NCBI GenBank assembly: GCA_947500295.1
Contig: CANMRM010000001.1
Location: forward strand, 1,550,001 to 1,614,000
Direction of reading: 5' to 3'
Length of the DNA: 64,000 bases
Source: an uncultured Kordiimonas sp.
GTDB lineage: Bacteria > Pseudomonadota > Alphaproteobacteria > Sphingomonadales > Kordiimonadaceae
The notes under the pieces: generated by a model
Told to the model about the DNA's origin: nothing
The model's input: the letters and a program-made list of their open reading frames with translations, nothing else
Database searches by the model: none
Program-made: the position numbers and the translations under genes
Shown here: positions 10,548-21,003 of the stretch, one piece after another
How positions within the stretch are numbered: position 1 is the stretch's first letter
How the letters are laid out: every line of letters begins with the position of its first letter

Positions 10548-11900
10548 ATGCGCTATTTGCCACTTACGAACGATGATCGTCAGGCGATGCTGGCGAAAAT
10601 CGGTGTTCGCCATATTGATGACCTTTTCCGGGATGTTCCAAAAGGTGATCTTAATCCCGAAATCGACCTGCCACGGCACCAAAGCGAAATGTCGGTGGAG
10701 CGCCAGCTTTCTCGCATGGCTGCAAAAAATATTTCCGCCGGATCAGTGCCATTTTTCGTTGGGGCCGGGGCGTACAAGCATCATGTGCCTGCAACCGTTG
10801 ACCATATGATCCAGCGCGGCGAGTTTCTGACAGCCTATACGCCTTATCAGCCGGAAATCGCGCAGGGAACACTTCAGTATTTGTTTGAGTTTCAAACGCT
10901 TGTCGCCCAGTTGACCGGAATGGATGTGGCGAACGCCAGCATGTACGACGGGTCCACCGCGACAGCGGAGGCGGTCATGATGGCGCGGCGGGCAACTCGG
11001 AAGAAACGTGCCATTATGGCCGGCAGCCTTCATGCTCACTATAAAGCTGTTGTCGAGACTACGACGCAATTCACAGATGATGAAATCGTCAGTCTTTCGT
11101 CTTCACCAACTGATCCTGAAGCGGAACTGCAGGCTGCCATTGACGCAATAGATGACACAACAAGCTGCGTTGTGGTGCAAAATCCTGGCGTGAACGGCTC
11201 GGTGCTCGATCTGACGCGAGTTGCCGAGGCTGCGCATGCACACAAAGCTCTGTTGATTGTTGTTGTCACCGAAGTTGTATCGCTTGGCTTGATCAAAAGC
11301 CCCGGCGAGATGGGGGCTGATATTGTGGTTGGTGAAGGTCAGTCGATCGGTAACGGCCTCAATTTTGGCGGCCCATACCTTGGCCTGTTTGCGACCAACC
11401 AAAAATATGTGCGGCAAATGCCGGGCAGGTTATGCGGCAAAACCATTGATGCAGACGGTAACGAAGGATTTGTACTGACGCTCTCCACTCGCGAACAGCA
11501 TATCCGCCGGGAAAAAGCGACTTCAAACATCTGCACGAATTCCGGTCTGTGTTCATTGGCGTTCACCGTCCATATGAGCTTGCTGGGTGAAAAAGGACTT
11601 CGCCAACTGGCGCTCGTCAATCACAAGCGGACCTGTGAACTGCGTGACGCACTCAACAGTATTGATGGTGTTGAGGTGCTGAATAATACGTTCTTCAATG
11701 AAATCACCGTCCGATTGTCGCGACCTGCAGCTGCCGTGGTTGACACCCTCGCCGCGGACGGCGTTCTGGCTGGTGTGCCAATGTCTCGCCTGTACCCGGA
11801 TGATAAGGTCGATGACCTTCTTATCTTGGCAGCAACTGAAACGGTAACATCAGACGATATCTCCACACTTGCAGCCAAGTTGAAGGAGGCGCTGTCATGA
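10548..11900 (+). CDS. gcvPA: Glycine dehydrogenase (decarboxylating) subunit 1
   Basis: [20 protein letters not shown]...[16 protein letters not shown]; position in gcv operon. Confidence 0.95.
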   Translation: MRYLPLTNDDRQAMLAKIGVRHIDDLFRDVPKGDLNPEIDLPRHQSEMSVERQLSRMAAKNISAGSVPFFVGAGAYKHHVPATVDHMIQRGEFLTAYTPYQPEIAQGTLQYLFEFQTLVAQLTGMDVANASMYDGSTATAEAVMMARRATRKKRAIMAGSLHAHYKAVVETTTQFTDDEIVSLSSSPTDPEAELQAAIDAIDDTTSCVVVQNPGVNGSVLDLTRVAEAAHAHKALLIVVVTEVVSLGLIKSPGEMGADIVVGEGQSIGNGLNFGGPYLGLFATNQKYVRQMPGRLCGKTIDADGNEGFVLTLSTREQHIRREKATSNICTNSGLCSLAFTVHMSLLGEKGLRQLALVNHKRTCELRDALNSIDGVEVLNNTFFNEITVRLSRPAAAVVDTLAADGVLAGVPMSRLYPDDKVDDLLILAATETVTSDDISTLAAKLKEALS

Positions 11901-13453
11901 GTATGAATTCGCAAGGCAGGCCAACCATGCCGACCCCATCAAACGATACGTCCGAAATGGAACCGGTTTTCCAATCCTTCTCGGGCCATAGAGGTCTGCG
12001 GCTCGCAGAACCCTTGATATTTGAGCTTGGCACTTGCCACACAACCGGCGTTGATGTTGAAGATGCTGGTGATTTTGAGCTGTCGATCGGCGACGTGGAG
12101 CGCACCGCTGAAATAGGGTGCCCTGGGCTTTCAGAGCCTGACGCCGTTCGCCACTTCACCCGGCTTTCCCGGCGCAACTATGGCATAGATATGGGCGTGT
12201 TTCCGCTCGGATCCTGCACCATGAAACACAACCCCCGCCTAAATGAAAAAATGGCGCGCCTTCCTGGGTTTGGTGATATTCACCCGTTGCAACCGGTGTC
12301 GAGCGTGCAGGGTGCTCTGGAGTTGATGGATGAGTTGAGCCACTGGATAACCACGCTGACCGGCATGCCTGCCGTTGCGCTGTCGCCCAAGGCTGGCGCA
12401 CATGGAGAACTGTGTGGTGTCATGGCAATCCGGGCTGCGCTCGAGGCACGGGGAGATGCGCGGGAAGTCGTGCTGTGCCCGGAAAGCGCTCACGGAACAA
12501 ACCCCGCGACTGCGGCTTTTTGCGGCTATAAAGTCAAATCCATCCCTGCACAAGACAATGGGCGTGTTGATCTTCAGGCGTTGAAAGAAGCGCTTGACGA
12601 TACGGTTGCCGCAGTGATGATCACCAACCCCAACACTTGTGGCCTGTTCGAAAGCGAGATCAAAGAGATTGCTGATGCTATCCATCAGGCTGGCGCTTTC
12701 TTTTATTGCGATGGTGCCAATTTCAATGCGATTATGGGCAAGGCGCGCCCGGGTGACCTCGGCGTTGATGCCATGCACCTTAATCTCCATAAAACCTTCT
12801 CGACCCCGCACGGGGGCGGTGGGCCGGGTTCTGGCCCGGTTGTGTTCTCTGAGGCGTTGAAGGACTTCGCACCCATGCCTTATGTGGTCAAAGAAGGTGA
12901 CGCTTTTACCTTGGTTGAAGATGGAGATACCAAGTCTCTCGGGCGCTTGACGGCGTATCATGGTCAGATGGGCATGTATGTGCGGGCACTGAGCTATATG
13001 CTGAGCCACGGCGCAGACGGTATCAAGCAGGCAGCGGAAGACGCCGTGCTGAACGCCAATTATGTGCTTGCATCTCTATCGGACGTTATGTCGGCCTCAT
13101 TTGAGGGCCCTTGCATGCATGAAGCTTTGTTTGATGATCGCTTCCTGAAAGATACAGGTGTTACCACTCTTGATTTTGCCAAGGCCATGATCGACGAGGG
13201 CTACCACCCGATGACGATGTATTTCCCGCTTGTTGTACATGGTGCGATGCTTGTGGAGCCAACCGAAACCGAGTCCAAATATAATATGGATCAGTTTATC
13301 CGATCCATGCGTGGTCTTGCGGAAGAGGCAAGAGAGGGCAAAGTTGCCCGTTTCGAAGGTGCGCCATACTTTGCACCCTGGAAGCGTCTTGATGAAACGC
13401 AGGCAGCAAGACAGCCTGTTCTTCGCCACCCGGTTGCGGAAGCCGCGGAATAA
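11897..13453 (+). CDS. gcvPB: Glycine dehydrogenase (decarboxylating) subunit 2
   Basis: [51 protein letters not shown] (PLP lysine). Confidence 0.96.
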   Translation: MSMNSQGRPTMPTPSNDTSEMEPVFQSFSGHRGLRLAEPLIFELGTCHTTGVDVEDAGDFELSIGDVERTAEIGCPGLSEPDAVRHFTRLSRRNYGIDMGVFPLGSCTMKHNPRLNEKMARLPGFGDIHPLQPVSSVQGALELMDELSHWITTLTGMPAVALSPKAGAHGELCGVMAIRAALEARGDAREVVLCPESAHGTNPATAAFCGYKVKSIPAQDNGRVDLQALKEALDDTVAAVMITNPNTCGLFESEIKEIADAIHQAGAFFYCDGANFNAIMGKARPGDLGVDAMHLNLHKTFSTPHGGGGPGSGPVVFSEALKDFAPMPYVVKEGDAFTLVEDGDTKSLGRLTAYHGQMGMYVRALSYMLSHGADGIKQAAEDAVLNANYVLASLSDVMSASFEGPCMHEALFDDRFLKDTGVTTLDFAKAMIDEGYHPMTMYFPLVVHGAMLVEPTETESKYNMDQFIRSMRGLAEEAREGKVARFEGAPYFAPWKRLDETQAARQPVLRHPVAEAAE

Positions 13454-13477
13454 TAAATCAGATATTAACCAATATGC

Positions 13478-13517
13478 GCCTACCCTTTGACCTTATTTGG
13501 TCAGATGGTAGGCTTTT
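13478..13517 (+). terminator. Rho-independent terminator after gcvPB
   Basis: GCCTACCctTTGACC-ttattt-GGTCAgatGGTAGGCTTTT inverted repeat. Confidence 0.75.
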
Positions 13518-13546
13518 GCCGATAAAAACGCCGGGAGAAACAGCGC

Positions 13547-14743
13547 GTGAGTAAACGCATATTGGCCGTTGATGATTCTTCTCGACTTCAGGAAACCCTT
13601 GCGGGACAATTGCCGACCGTTGACTTCCTTGTCGCGGGCGCGGTCGGTGGCTCTCAGGCGTTGGATGTCCTGAAAACCGAGCGGTTTGATGTGGTTGTCG
13701 CCAACCATAATATGGCGGATTTTGACGGCTTTGCCTTGATCGAGGCCGTCACGACACTGAACTATTCGCCGTCGATTATTTTGGTGTGTGACGATAACCC
13801 GATGACGCGGCAGAAGATCAGGGACCATGCCATGGCTTACAGCGTGGATCTGCTTGGCACACTTTCTCCTCCGATAACAAGGGATCTGTTGATTTCAACC
13901 CTCGTGGACGTTGCAAACCTTGGTGGTTCGGACCTTGAAGGCGCACGATCAGGCCTTGCGGAATCGGAGTTTATGCGCGGCCTGATGACAGACGGACTGT
14001 CACCTGTGTTTCAGCCAAAAATTAACGTACGCAGCGGAAAAGTAAGTGGCGCGGAGGCATTTGCCCGCTGGAATGCGCCGGGTGGCGGCTTGTTGGGGGC
14101 AGGCGCAGTCATAAAGGTAGCCCGGGAGAAGGGCTATATGGATGTTCTGACCTACCGCATGCTCGAGCTTGCTCTGCAACAGCAAGGCAAGTGGCGCCGA
14201 GAAGGCAAGGATGTGCCTTTGTCGATTAATACGTCCAGCGAGAATTTGCGAAAAGCGGACTTTGCTGATGTGGTTTCCGGTCTTGCCGAGCAATTTGGTG
14301 TTGATCCGTCGATGGTGCGCCTGGAGGTTACAGAAGCTGATTTCGAAGTTGATGAACGTGTGCCACTGGAGAATCTCGGCCGCCTTCATGCTCGTGGTTT
14401 TGGTCTTGGACTCGATGATTTTGGTGCTGGCTTTGCGCCCCTCATGAAGCTTCAGTCAATCCCGTTTGATGAACTGGTGGTGGATCGTACTTTTTTAACC
14501 CGGGCTGGCGAGAACGAAACTGCCCGGATAATTTTCGAAGCGGCTGTTGATCTGGCTAAAAAACTCAAATTGACGACCACTGTTGAAGGCGTCGAAACCG
14601 AAGCGCAATTGTCATTGGCTAAACAGGTAGGCGCTGACATCGTGCAGGGCTACCTCATCGGTAAGCCGATGTCGGCAGACGAGTTTTTGATCTGGATTGA
14701 AGACTATGAAGACGGCGTTCTAGTTATCCCAGGTCTGGGTTGA
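13547..14743 (+). CDS. Response regulator receiver / EAL domain protein
   Basis: REC-like N-terminus (RILAVDDSSRLQETL) and EAL domain (FQPKINVRSGKVSGAEAFARW...LDDFGAGFA...VEGVETEAQ). Confidence 0.88.
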   Translation: MSKRILAVDDSSRLQETLAGQLPTVDFLVAGAVGGSQALDVLKTERFDVVVANHNMADFDGFALIEAVTTLNYSPSIILVCDDNPMTRQKIRDHAMAYSVDLLGTLSPPITRDLLISTLVDVANLGGSDLEGARSGLAESEFMRGLMTDGLSPVFQPKINVRSGKVSGAEAFARWNAPGGGLLGAGAVIKVAREKGYMDVLTYRMLELALQQQGKWRREGKDVPLSINTSSENLRKADFADVVSGLAEQFGVDPSMVRLEVTEADFEVDERVPLENLGRLHARGFGLGLDDFGAGFAPLMKLQSIPFDELVVDRTFLTRAGENETARIIFEAAVDLAKKLKLTTTVEGVETEAQLSLAKQVGADIVQGYLIGKPMSADEFLIWIEDYEDGVLVIPGLG

Positions 14744-14756
14744 GGCAGCCACATTT

Positions 14757-15884
14757 CTAATAATGTGAACGCGTATAGTCTGCCAGGTGCATCAGGCCAT
14801 TTTCAATATGCTTCTTTGGCGCGCCAACACCCAGCCGAATATATCCATCCATGCCATACACATCCCCGGGCAGCAGCATGATGCTGCGGTCTTCGCGAAG
14901 TTTGTGTACCAGTTCTGTTGAATTGACGTCCATATTGTAGCGAACAAAAGCCATGCCGCCCGCTTTAGGCAGTACACATGAAAACAGGTTTGCGTTTGTA
15001 TCAAGCCAGCTTGACAGCAGCGATACATTTTCGTTCAGAATCCGGCGGCTACGTTCCAGAATCTGCTTCCTTTTTTCCGGTTGCACAACGATATCAGCAA
15101 CAAACTCACTGACCGCGCCCGCGGTGATGGATGTGTAATCCTTGCCTTGCCAGGCGCGATAGATTTCAGGTTCCGGGCCGACCAGCCAGCCGATCCTGAG
15201 CCCGGGCAAGGCCATGGATTTGGATAAACCTGAGGTCACGATCGATTTTTCATAGAGGTTGGCAAAGCTTTGCCGCTCATTGCCATCAAGTTCGGAGCCC
15301 TTGTAAACCTCGTCCGCGTGTAGCCAAAGGTCGTGGCGTCTGGCAAGTTCCACCAGCTCTCCCATACTCTCTTCTGGCAACAGACTGCCGGTTGGGTTGT
15401 TCGGGTGGCAAATTGTGATCATCTTGGTCCGGTCAGTCACCAACCCTTCCAAATCTTCAAGATCAGGCAGCCAGCCAAGCTCTTCGCGAAGAGGCAGCTC
15501 CTTGACCACAACGCCAATCGCTTTGGCAAACCCCCATATCTGTAGATAGTTGGGCACTACCACGATTAATTCGTCACCGGGATCCAGCATTGCCATCACC
15601 ATCACGATATTGGCTTCGGCAGAGCCGTTGGTGACAGTCACATTATGCTCGCCGCGCCCCTTGTAGAGATTTGCGATACTGGTGCGCAGTTCAGGGGAGC
15701 CGTTTGTCCAGCCATACCCCAATTCCACATTGAGCATCTCTTCCAGCTGTTGCGGACTGAGAAGTTCCCTCAGGTTGTAGGGGTGAACACCGCTATCTGA
15801 GAGATTATGTTCGACTGTGTTTTCGTAAAGCGACTGGATTCGTTCCAGTGAAAATTCTTCGAACTCCATGGTGTGCCTCCCCAA
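14757..15884 (-). CDS. PLP-dependent aminotransferase (class I/II)
   Basis: TNGSAEANIVMVMAML, CHPNNPTGSLLPEE, SGLSKSMALPGLRIGWLVG. Confidence 0.9.
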   Translation of the reverse strand: MGRHTMEFEEFSLERIQSLYENTVEHNLSDSGVHPYNLRELLSPQQLEEMLNVELGYGWTNGSPELRTSIANLYKGRGEHNVTVTNGSAEANIVMVMAMLDPGDELIVVVPNYLQIWGFAKAIGVVVKELPLREELGWLPDLEDLEGLVTDRTKMITICHPNNPTGSLLPEESMGELVELARRHDLWLHADEVYKGSELDGNERQSFANLYEKSIVTSGLSKSMALPGLRIGWLVGPEPEIYRAWQGKDYTSITAGAVSEFVADIVVQPEKRKQILERSRRILNENVSLLSSWLDTNANLFSCVLPKAGGMAFVRYNMDVNSTELVHKLREDRSIMLLPGDVYGMDGYIRLGVGAPKKHIENGLMHLADYTRSHY

Positions 15885-15888
15885 GCCA

Positions 15889-15921
15889 ACAAAAAAGGAG
15901 CCGCCGAATGGGCAGCTCCCT
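15889..15921 (-). terminator. Terminator of the TonB-dependent receptor gene
   Basis: Minus strand: GGAGCTGCCcattCGGCGGCTCCTTTTTTG. Confidence 0.75.
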
Positions 15922-15952
15922 AACTGTAACCAAAGTAGTTGTTTTGAAAAGC

Positions 15953-18124
15953 CTAGAATGCAGCGCGGAACGAAGCCCGGATGTTCCGGCCCGGTAGCGG
16001 CGCTACATCCTTCAGGAAGCTCGTATGCTGGCGGCCAGTGCTGTCTGTCAGATTATTTGCACGAAGCTCAAACGACAGGTTTTTGTCATCGAAGGGGCGA
16101 ACCGCGATGAAGGCGTTCCAGAAAGCAAAGCTATCTGTTGGCAATTCGGCCTCGGATACATCAGAGACGCTGCCGTACCCTTCAACTTCTGTCCGGACAT
16201 CAAACAAGTCGGACGTCGCCTCGATACCGATCAGGTAGCTTGATGCTGGCAGACGCGGCAGCTCGTCATTGCCGCCTCGGTCCAGGTCCGCTTCGATCAG
16301 GTCAAACTGCCCGTCGATATGAACGTCTACAGGGCCAACGCCGTCCCAGTTATAGGTGCCTACGTGGTACTCTGCTCGGGCTTCAAAGCCATAAATCTGG
16401 GCACCATTTGCCCGGAATTCAAACACCGGCAGTTCGTCTTCTTCGGCGCCCGTCGCAACCTCATAGATGAAATCGTCATATGTGGTGAAATAGGCATTTC
16501 CGACAAAGCTGAACGGACCAGTGGCGTAGGTGAAGGTCGCTTCGATACCTGTTGCTGTTTCAAGGCCCAGATCTGGATTGCCCACCTCAAAGGCGTTGGT
16601 GGCAAGGTGTGGACCGTTGGAGAATAGCTCTTCAGTCGAGGGCGCCCGCTCTGTGCGGAAAACGCTCACGCCCGCAAACGCAGCTTCGCTCAGGTCGTAG
16701 CCAGCGCCGACACTTGCACTAAACCCGTCGAAAGACCGCTCTAAGTTTTGTTCCTGTACGTCGTAGGACGTATGCTCGTAGCGCGCGCCGAAATCAAAGC
16801 GCCAGTCGCCAGTTGTATACTCCTTGACTGTGTAAAGGCCCACTTGTGAGCTGTCAGCAGGCGGTACGAACGCTTCTGCGCCGATAGCGGAGAAATCGCG
16901 TGACCTGATTTGAATGCCAGTTGAACCTTTCCAGTTGTCGCCGCCTTTCTCAACCAGATCCAGCCGGCCTTCCCAGCCTTCATTTGAGAAGACTGTGCCA
17001 ACTTCATCACCTTCAAGCTCGGTGTGCTTATAGTCTGAATAGCCAAAGCGGAATTTCGCTTTGGAAAACCAGCCGAGATCACTTGAAAATTCACCTGTCA
17101 GATCATAACGGGTTTGCTTTAGATCGATGCTAACGAGTTCCTCTTCCTCGCCGTGTTCGTCCTCATCGTGCTCCTCGTCCTCATCATGGTCTTCACCTTC
17201 TTCGTCTTCGTGACCGTGTCCATGACCACCCGGTACCCCGTACAGGCTGTCGAGCTGACGGATATTGAAACCGATGAAGCCATTGTCGAACAGAAAGCTC
17301 AATCCGCCTGAACCACCTTGAGTTTCAACAAAGCTGTTTTCCAGGGTGCCAAAGGCCTCTTCTTCTTCCTCGTGGTCTTCATCCTCGTCGTGCTCCTCTT
17401 CTTCTTCGAGGGCCCGAAGGCGAGCACTTTCAGCAAAGCCCGGGATGTCATAGTCTTCTGTATCACGGTAGAAATAGTCGCCGTGCAGCAGGATTTTGGT
17501 GCTGTCAAAGTCGCCGATGAGCGCGTTGAAAGCAGCGGTTGCCTCGTGGCCATTGTCTACACTTGTGAACCCGTATCGAACGGCTCCTTCAAACCCGTCT
17601 TCCGGGACTGCTGATGGGATGCGACTGTCAATGACATTCACGACACCGCCAGCTGCTGAACTGCCATACATCAGCATCGCTGAGCCGCGCAGGATTTCAA
17701 TGCGTTCAGCCAGAGCCGGTTCCACCGCGACGGCGTGATCCGGGCTGGTTGCTGACGCGTCAATTGATCCGATACCATTATCAAGCACTCGAATGCGGTC
17801 GCCTGCCAGGCCGCGAATAATTGGCCGGCTGGCTCCGGCACCAAAAAAGGTGGAGCTAATGCCGGGCTGGCTGCGCAGTGTCTCGCCAATGGTGCCGTTC
17901 AAGCGGCGCAGGATTTCATCCTGATTGAGGACGGTCGCGCCAAGAATGGTTTCGCCGAGCTTGCGGCCTTCAAATGCACCGGAGACGATGATTTCTTCAA
18001 GCTGGTCTTCCAGGGGAGGGGCGGAATTGGCAAGTGCGCCCGACGCCGTGAAGGTTGCAATAGCCGTGGATAACAGAAGACTTCTGGATAGTTGAGCTTT
18101 TCCGCCTGAAATATAGTTTTTCAT
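15953..18124 (-). CDS. TonB-dependent receptor with His/Asp/Glu-rich loops (putative zinc/metal receptor)
   Basis: Plug and beta-barrel features (IIRGLAGDRIRVLDNGIGSIDASATSPDHAVAVEP); tracts EEEEEHDEDEDHEEEEE and GGHGHGHEDEEGEDHDEDEEHDEDEHGEEEE; C-terminal aromatic ...RASFRAAF. Confidence 0.92.
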   Translation of the reverse strand: MKNYISGGKAQLSRSLLLSTAIATFTASGALANSAPPLEDQLEEIIVSGAFEGRKLGETILGATVLNQDEILRRLNGTIGETLRSQPGISSTFFGAGASRPIIRGLAGDRIRVLDNGIGSIDASATSPDHAVAVEPALAERIEILRGSAMLMYGSSAAGGVVNVIDSRIPSAVPEDGFEGAVRYGFTSVDNGHEATAAFNALIGDFDSTKILLHGDYFYRDTEDYDIPGFAESARLRALEEEEEHDEDEDHEEEEEAFGTLENSFVETQGGSGGLSFLFDNGFIGFNIRQLDSLYGVPGGHGHGHEDEEGEDHDEDEEHDEDEHGEEEELVSIDLKQTRYDLTGEFSSDLGWFSKAKFRFGYSDYKHTELEGDEVGTVFSNEGWEGRLDLVEKGGDNWKGSTGIQIRSRDFSAIGAEAFVPPADSSQVGLYTVKEYTTGDWRFDFGARYEHTSYDVQEQNLERSFDGFSASVGAGYDLSEAAFAGVSVFRTERAPSTEELFSNGPHLATNAFEVGNPDLGLETATGIEATFTYATGPFSFVGNAYFTTYDDFIYEVATGAEEDELPVFEFRANGAQIYGFEARAEYHVGTYNWDGVGPVDVHIDGQFDLIEADLDRGGNDELPRLPASSYLIGIEATSDLFDVRTEVEGYGSVSDVSEAELPTDSFAFWNAFIAVRPFDDKNLSFELRANNLTDSTGRQHTSFLKDVAPLPGRNIRASFRAAF

Positions 18125-18230
18125 TTTATTACCTAAATCGATGTGCGAGCGGCTCCAGCAAATTCAGCAGAGCACTCGTTGAACATATTATTTGGGTGCA
18201 AGCAGGCTTTTGCCCGTTTGCGGTTGCGAT

Positions 18231-18512
18231 TTAGATAGAGAGCGGCGGGGCGCGTGCGGGGTCTGCATTTTCAGCCCGAACCGGTGGCAGGTCAAGCGAG
18301 ACCCTGGTCGCGACATTACTGTTGAAAACAAGTTTGCTGACTGTCAGCGTCACGTCACCGGCGGGTGCAGGATCTCCAAGTGTTTGGCAGACCAGACAAT
18401 CAGGGTGATCGGCGTTTGTAGCCTCATCAACATAGTGATCAATCTGCGTCGCCTGCACCCAGAAAAAGGCGCAAACCGCAGCAAGTTTCATGAATGTCGA
18501 AACCTTGATCAT
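18231..18512 (-). CDS. Small exported Cys/His protein (DUF2946-like), upstream of the receptor
   Basis: Signal-like N-terminus MIKVSTFMKLAAVCAFFWVQA then DHPDCLVCQTLGDP; same strand as TonB receptor. Confidence 0.65.
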   Translation of the reverse strand: MIKVSTFMKLAAVCAFFWVQATQIDHYVDEATNADHPDCLVCQTLGDPAPAGDVTLTVSKLVFNSNVATRVSLDLPPVRAENADPARAPPLSI

Positions 18513-18549
18513 GATTGTCAGCCAGAGACACTTCCCAAAAAGTCGTGCT

Positions 18550-18580
18550 GAAATGTAATGACGTAACCCAAACGGGTCAA
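18550..18580 (-). promoter_or_regulatory. Putative promoter with Zur-like operator
   Basis: Minus strand TTGACC-N17-TACATT (-35 at 18575-18580, -10 at 18552-18557), overlapped on plus strand by GAAATGTAATGACGTAAC (18550-18567). Confidence 0.5.
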
Positions 18581-18600
18581 GCGAACTTCGGATTATTTAT

Positions 18601-18629
18601 TTGTTCTTGTTTTGTTCTTATGATATAAA
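18601..18629 (+). promoter_or_regulatory. LexA-type box (GTTC-N7-GTTC) within putative promoter of the radical SAM gene
   Basis: GTTCTTGTTTTGTTC at 18603-18617; TTGTTC-N17-TATAAA core (18601-18606 / 18624-18629). Confidence 0.7.
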
Positions 18630-18636
18630 TAAGCCT

Positions 18637-19785
18637 ATGACCAGAACAGCTTATGATAAAGCAGCCAATGACCAAACCTCTCCCTGGCTGGCTTCCATTC
18701 CGATGCGAGAGGAGAAAAGTCCATTTGCCAAGGGAAGGGGGGCTGTTTCAAACGCCAGTGGCCGGTTTGAATCTTTGAAGCGGGCAAAATTCCATGATGG
18801 CTGGTCTCCTGATGATGCCGGTACACTTAAAACGGATGTTACCGACGAGTTTCCCAAGTCGATTATTGCCCGCAACCAGTCCCCGGATATCCCCTTTGAT
18901 CAGTCTATCAACCCTTACCGAGGGTGTGAGCATGGATGTGCATACTGCTTCGCTCGACCCACGCATGCCTATATGGGGTTGTCGCCTGGCCTCGATTTTG
19001 AGAGTCGCCTTTTTGCGAAACCGGATGCTGCAGAAATTTTGACGAAGGAAATTGCGCACAAATCATACAAAGTGTCGCCGATTGCGCTTGGCACCAACAC
19101 AGATCCCTATCAGCCAATTGAAAAAGAAAAGCGTATTACACGGGAGGTCTTGAAAGTGCTTGAAGCACATGACCACCCCGTTACGATTTTGACCAAATCC
19201 AGACTTGTGGTCAGAGATTTGGATATTCTGGCGCCGATGGCCCAAAAGGGACTTGTGAAGGTGGCTTTGTCTGTTACGACACTGGACAGAAAACTTGCGC
19301 GTACGCTGGAACCTCGCGCAGCAATGCCGCAGCGCCGGCTTGATGCGATAAAGCTGTTGTCTGATGCTGGTGTGCCAACCGGGGTGATGTTTGCGCCTGT
19401 TATTCCGGCGCTCAATGACCATGAAATGGAACGGGTCCTGGCAGCGGCTGCTCATGCGGGCGCAAGAGAGGCTGGATACATTTTGCTGCGCTTGCCGCTG
19501 GAAGTTGCACCACTTTTTGAGGAGTGGCTGGAAACACATTACCCTGAACGCAAAAAGAGGGTGTTAAACCGGCTTAAAGCTTTACGTGGTGGGCGATTGA
19601 ATGATCCACGCTTCAAACATCGCATGAAGGGTAAGGGGTTTGAAGCCGACTTGATGAGGCAGCGTTTTGGCAATCTATGCCGTCGCTTCCAGTTCGTGAA
19701 CGGGAAACGCATATTACGAACAGACATTTTCCGGCCGCCCGAAGGCGACCAGCTGGGTTTTGATTTTGGGTCTTCGGCTGCTTAG
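18637..19785 (+). CDS. PA0069-family (SPL-like) radical SAM protein
   Basis: NPYRGCEHGCAYCFARPTHAYMG (CxxxCxxC), SVTTLDRKLARTLEPRAAMPQRRLDAIKLLSDAGVPTGVMFAPVIPALND. Confidence 0.9.
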   Translation: MTRTAYDKAANDQTSPWLASIPMREEKSPFAKGRGAVSNASGRFESLKRAKFHDGWSPDDAGTLKTDVTDEFPKSIIARNQSPDIPFDQSINPYRGCEHGCAYCFARPTHAYMGLSPGLDFESRLFAKPDAAEILTKEIAHKSYKVSPIALGTNTDPYQPIEKEKRITREVLKVLEAHDHPVTILTKSRLVVRDLDILAPMAQKGLVKVALSVTTLDRKLARTLEPRAAMPQRRLDAIKLLSDAGVPTGVMFAPVIPALNDHEMERVLAAAAHAGAREAGYILLRLPLEVAPLFEEWLETHYPERKKRVLNRLKALRGGRLNDPRFKHRMKGKGFEADLMRQRFGNLCRRFQFVNGKRILRTDIFRPPEGDQLGFDFGSSAA

Positions 19786-19796
19786 CAGCTCTGATG

Positions 19797-20900
19797 CTAA
19801 ACCAGTTGGGTCAGCATTTCCTTTGTATAGGGCTGCAGGTTTGCTCCGGCATGATCCCGTATCTGTATGGCCCAATCCGGATTGGCGATAAGCGCTCGTC
19901 CGACCGCAACCAGATCGAATTCGTCAGCCGCAAGGCGTTTTTCGAGGCCATCTAGGCTGACCGGCGATGCTTCTGAAAATTCTTTTTGCCCTTCTTCGGT
20001 GAAAGCGGAATCAAGCCCGACGCTTCCAACTGTGATGGTCGGTTTTCCGGTTATCTTTTTCACCCATCCGGCGAGGTTAAGGTCGCTTCCTTCAAACTCC
20101 GGCTCCCAGAACCGCCGTGTGGAGCAGTGAAAGGCGTCTACGCCAGCATCAACAAGGGGTGTCAGGAAATCGGCAAGCTCTTCAGGTGATTGCGTCAATT
20201 TCGCGCTATACTCCTGCTGCTTCCACTGCGACCAGCGCAGAATAACAGGAAAATCCGCGCCAACTCTTGCACGAATGGCTTTGATGATCTCAGCCGCGAA
20301 ACGTGTGCGTTTCACCATGTCGCCGCCCCATTCGTCAGTGCGTTCGTTCAGGCCTTCCCAAAAGAATTGGTCGATGATGTAACCATGAGCCCCGTGCACC
20401 TCAACTCCGTCAAAGCCAACACGTTTCGCATCCTCTGCAGCTTGGGCGAAAGCTTCAATTACATCCGCAATGTCTTGCTCGGTCATTTCATGACAGCGTT
20501 TTTTGCCGCGCATCACCAAGCCTGAGGGTCCGTAGCCCGGCACGTCGGGGTCCGGTTCGCTGCCGGGGCGTCGCATGGAGCCGACATGCCAAAGTTGCGG
20601 CATGATTTTGCCACCGGCCTCGTGCACGGCCTCGACGACTTTTTTCCAGCCGGCCAAGGCTTCTTCACCATAGAAATAAGGGACATTCGGATAGCCATTG
20701 GCAGCCTTGTGGCCAACGCAGGTGCCCTCGGTGATTATCAAGCCCACACCGCCCTCGGCGCGGCGGCGATAATAGTCGATGTTTTTCTGGTTTGGTACGT
20801 TGCCCGGCGAATAGCTTCGGGTCATTGGCGCCATCACAATTCGGTTATCCAGATGCAGCGAGCCGAGATCAAACGGCTGAAAAAGTGGAGAGTTTGTCAC
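19797..20900 (-). CDS. NADH:flavin oxidoreductase (Old Yellow Enzyme family)
   Basis: LFQPFDLGSLHLDNRIVMAPMTRS, DGVEVHGAHGYIIDQFF; ORF track begins 21002, GTG at about 20900 fits the family N-terminus better. Confidence 0.9.
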   Translation of the reverse strand: MTNSPLFQPFDLGSLHLDNRIVMAPMTRSYSPGNVPNQKNIDYYRRRAEGGVGLIITEGTCVGHKAANGYPNVPYFYGEEALAGWKKVVEAVHEAGGKIMPQLWHVGSMRRPGSEPDPDVPGYGPSGLVMRGKKRCHEMTEQDIADVIEAFAQAAEDAKRVGFDGVEVHGAHGYIIDQFFWEGLNERTDEWGGDMVKRTRFAAEIIKAIRARVGADFPVILRWSQWKQQEYSAKLTQSPEELADFLTPLVDAGVDAFHCSTRRFWEPEFEGSDLNLAGWVKKITGKPTITVGSVGLDSAFTEEGQKEFSEASPVSLDGLEKRLAADEFDLVAVGRALIANPDWAIQIRDHAGANLQPYTKEMLTQLV

Positions 20901-21003
20901 AAAAGCCTCTATTATCAAAAGGTTAGAGCTCGATATTTGGTGGGTTTTACGTAGAGCGGGAGTTCTTTCTTTCAAGGGGCGGACGCTGGTTTTCCAAACC
21001 AAT

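Noticed and set aside
12239-13009. 256-aa minus-strand ORF
   Set aside because: Antisense to gcvPB across conserved PLP motifs; no recognisable domain.
10548-13453. Split glycine dehydrogenase as a frameshifted gene
   Set aside because: The two-subunit gcvPA/gcvPB form is a standard arrangement.
17150-17450. Low-complexity tcctcgtc/cttcttc tracts
   Set aside because: They encode the D/E/H-rich loops of the TonB receptor in frame; not a non-coding repeat.
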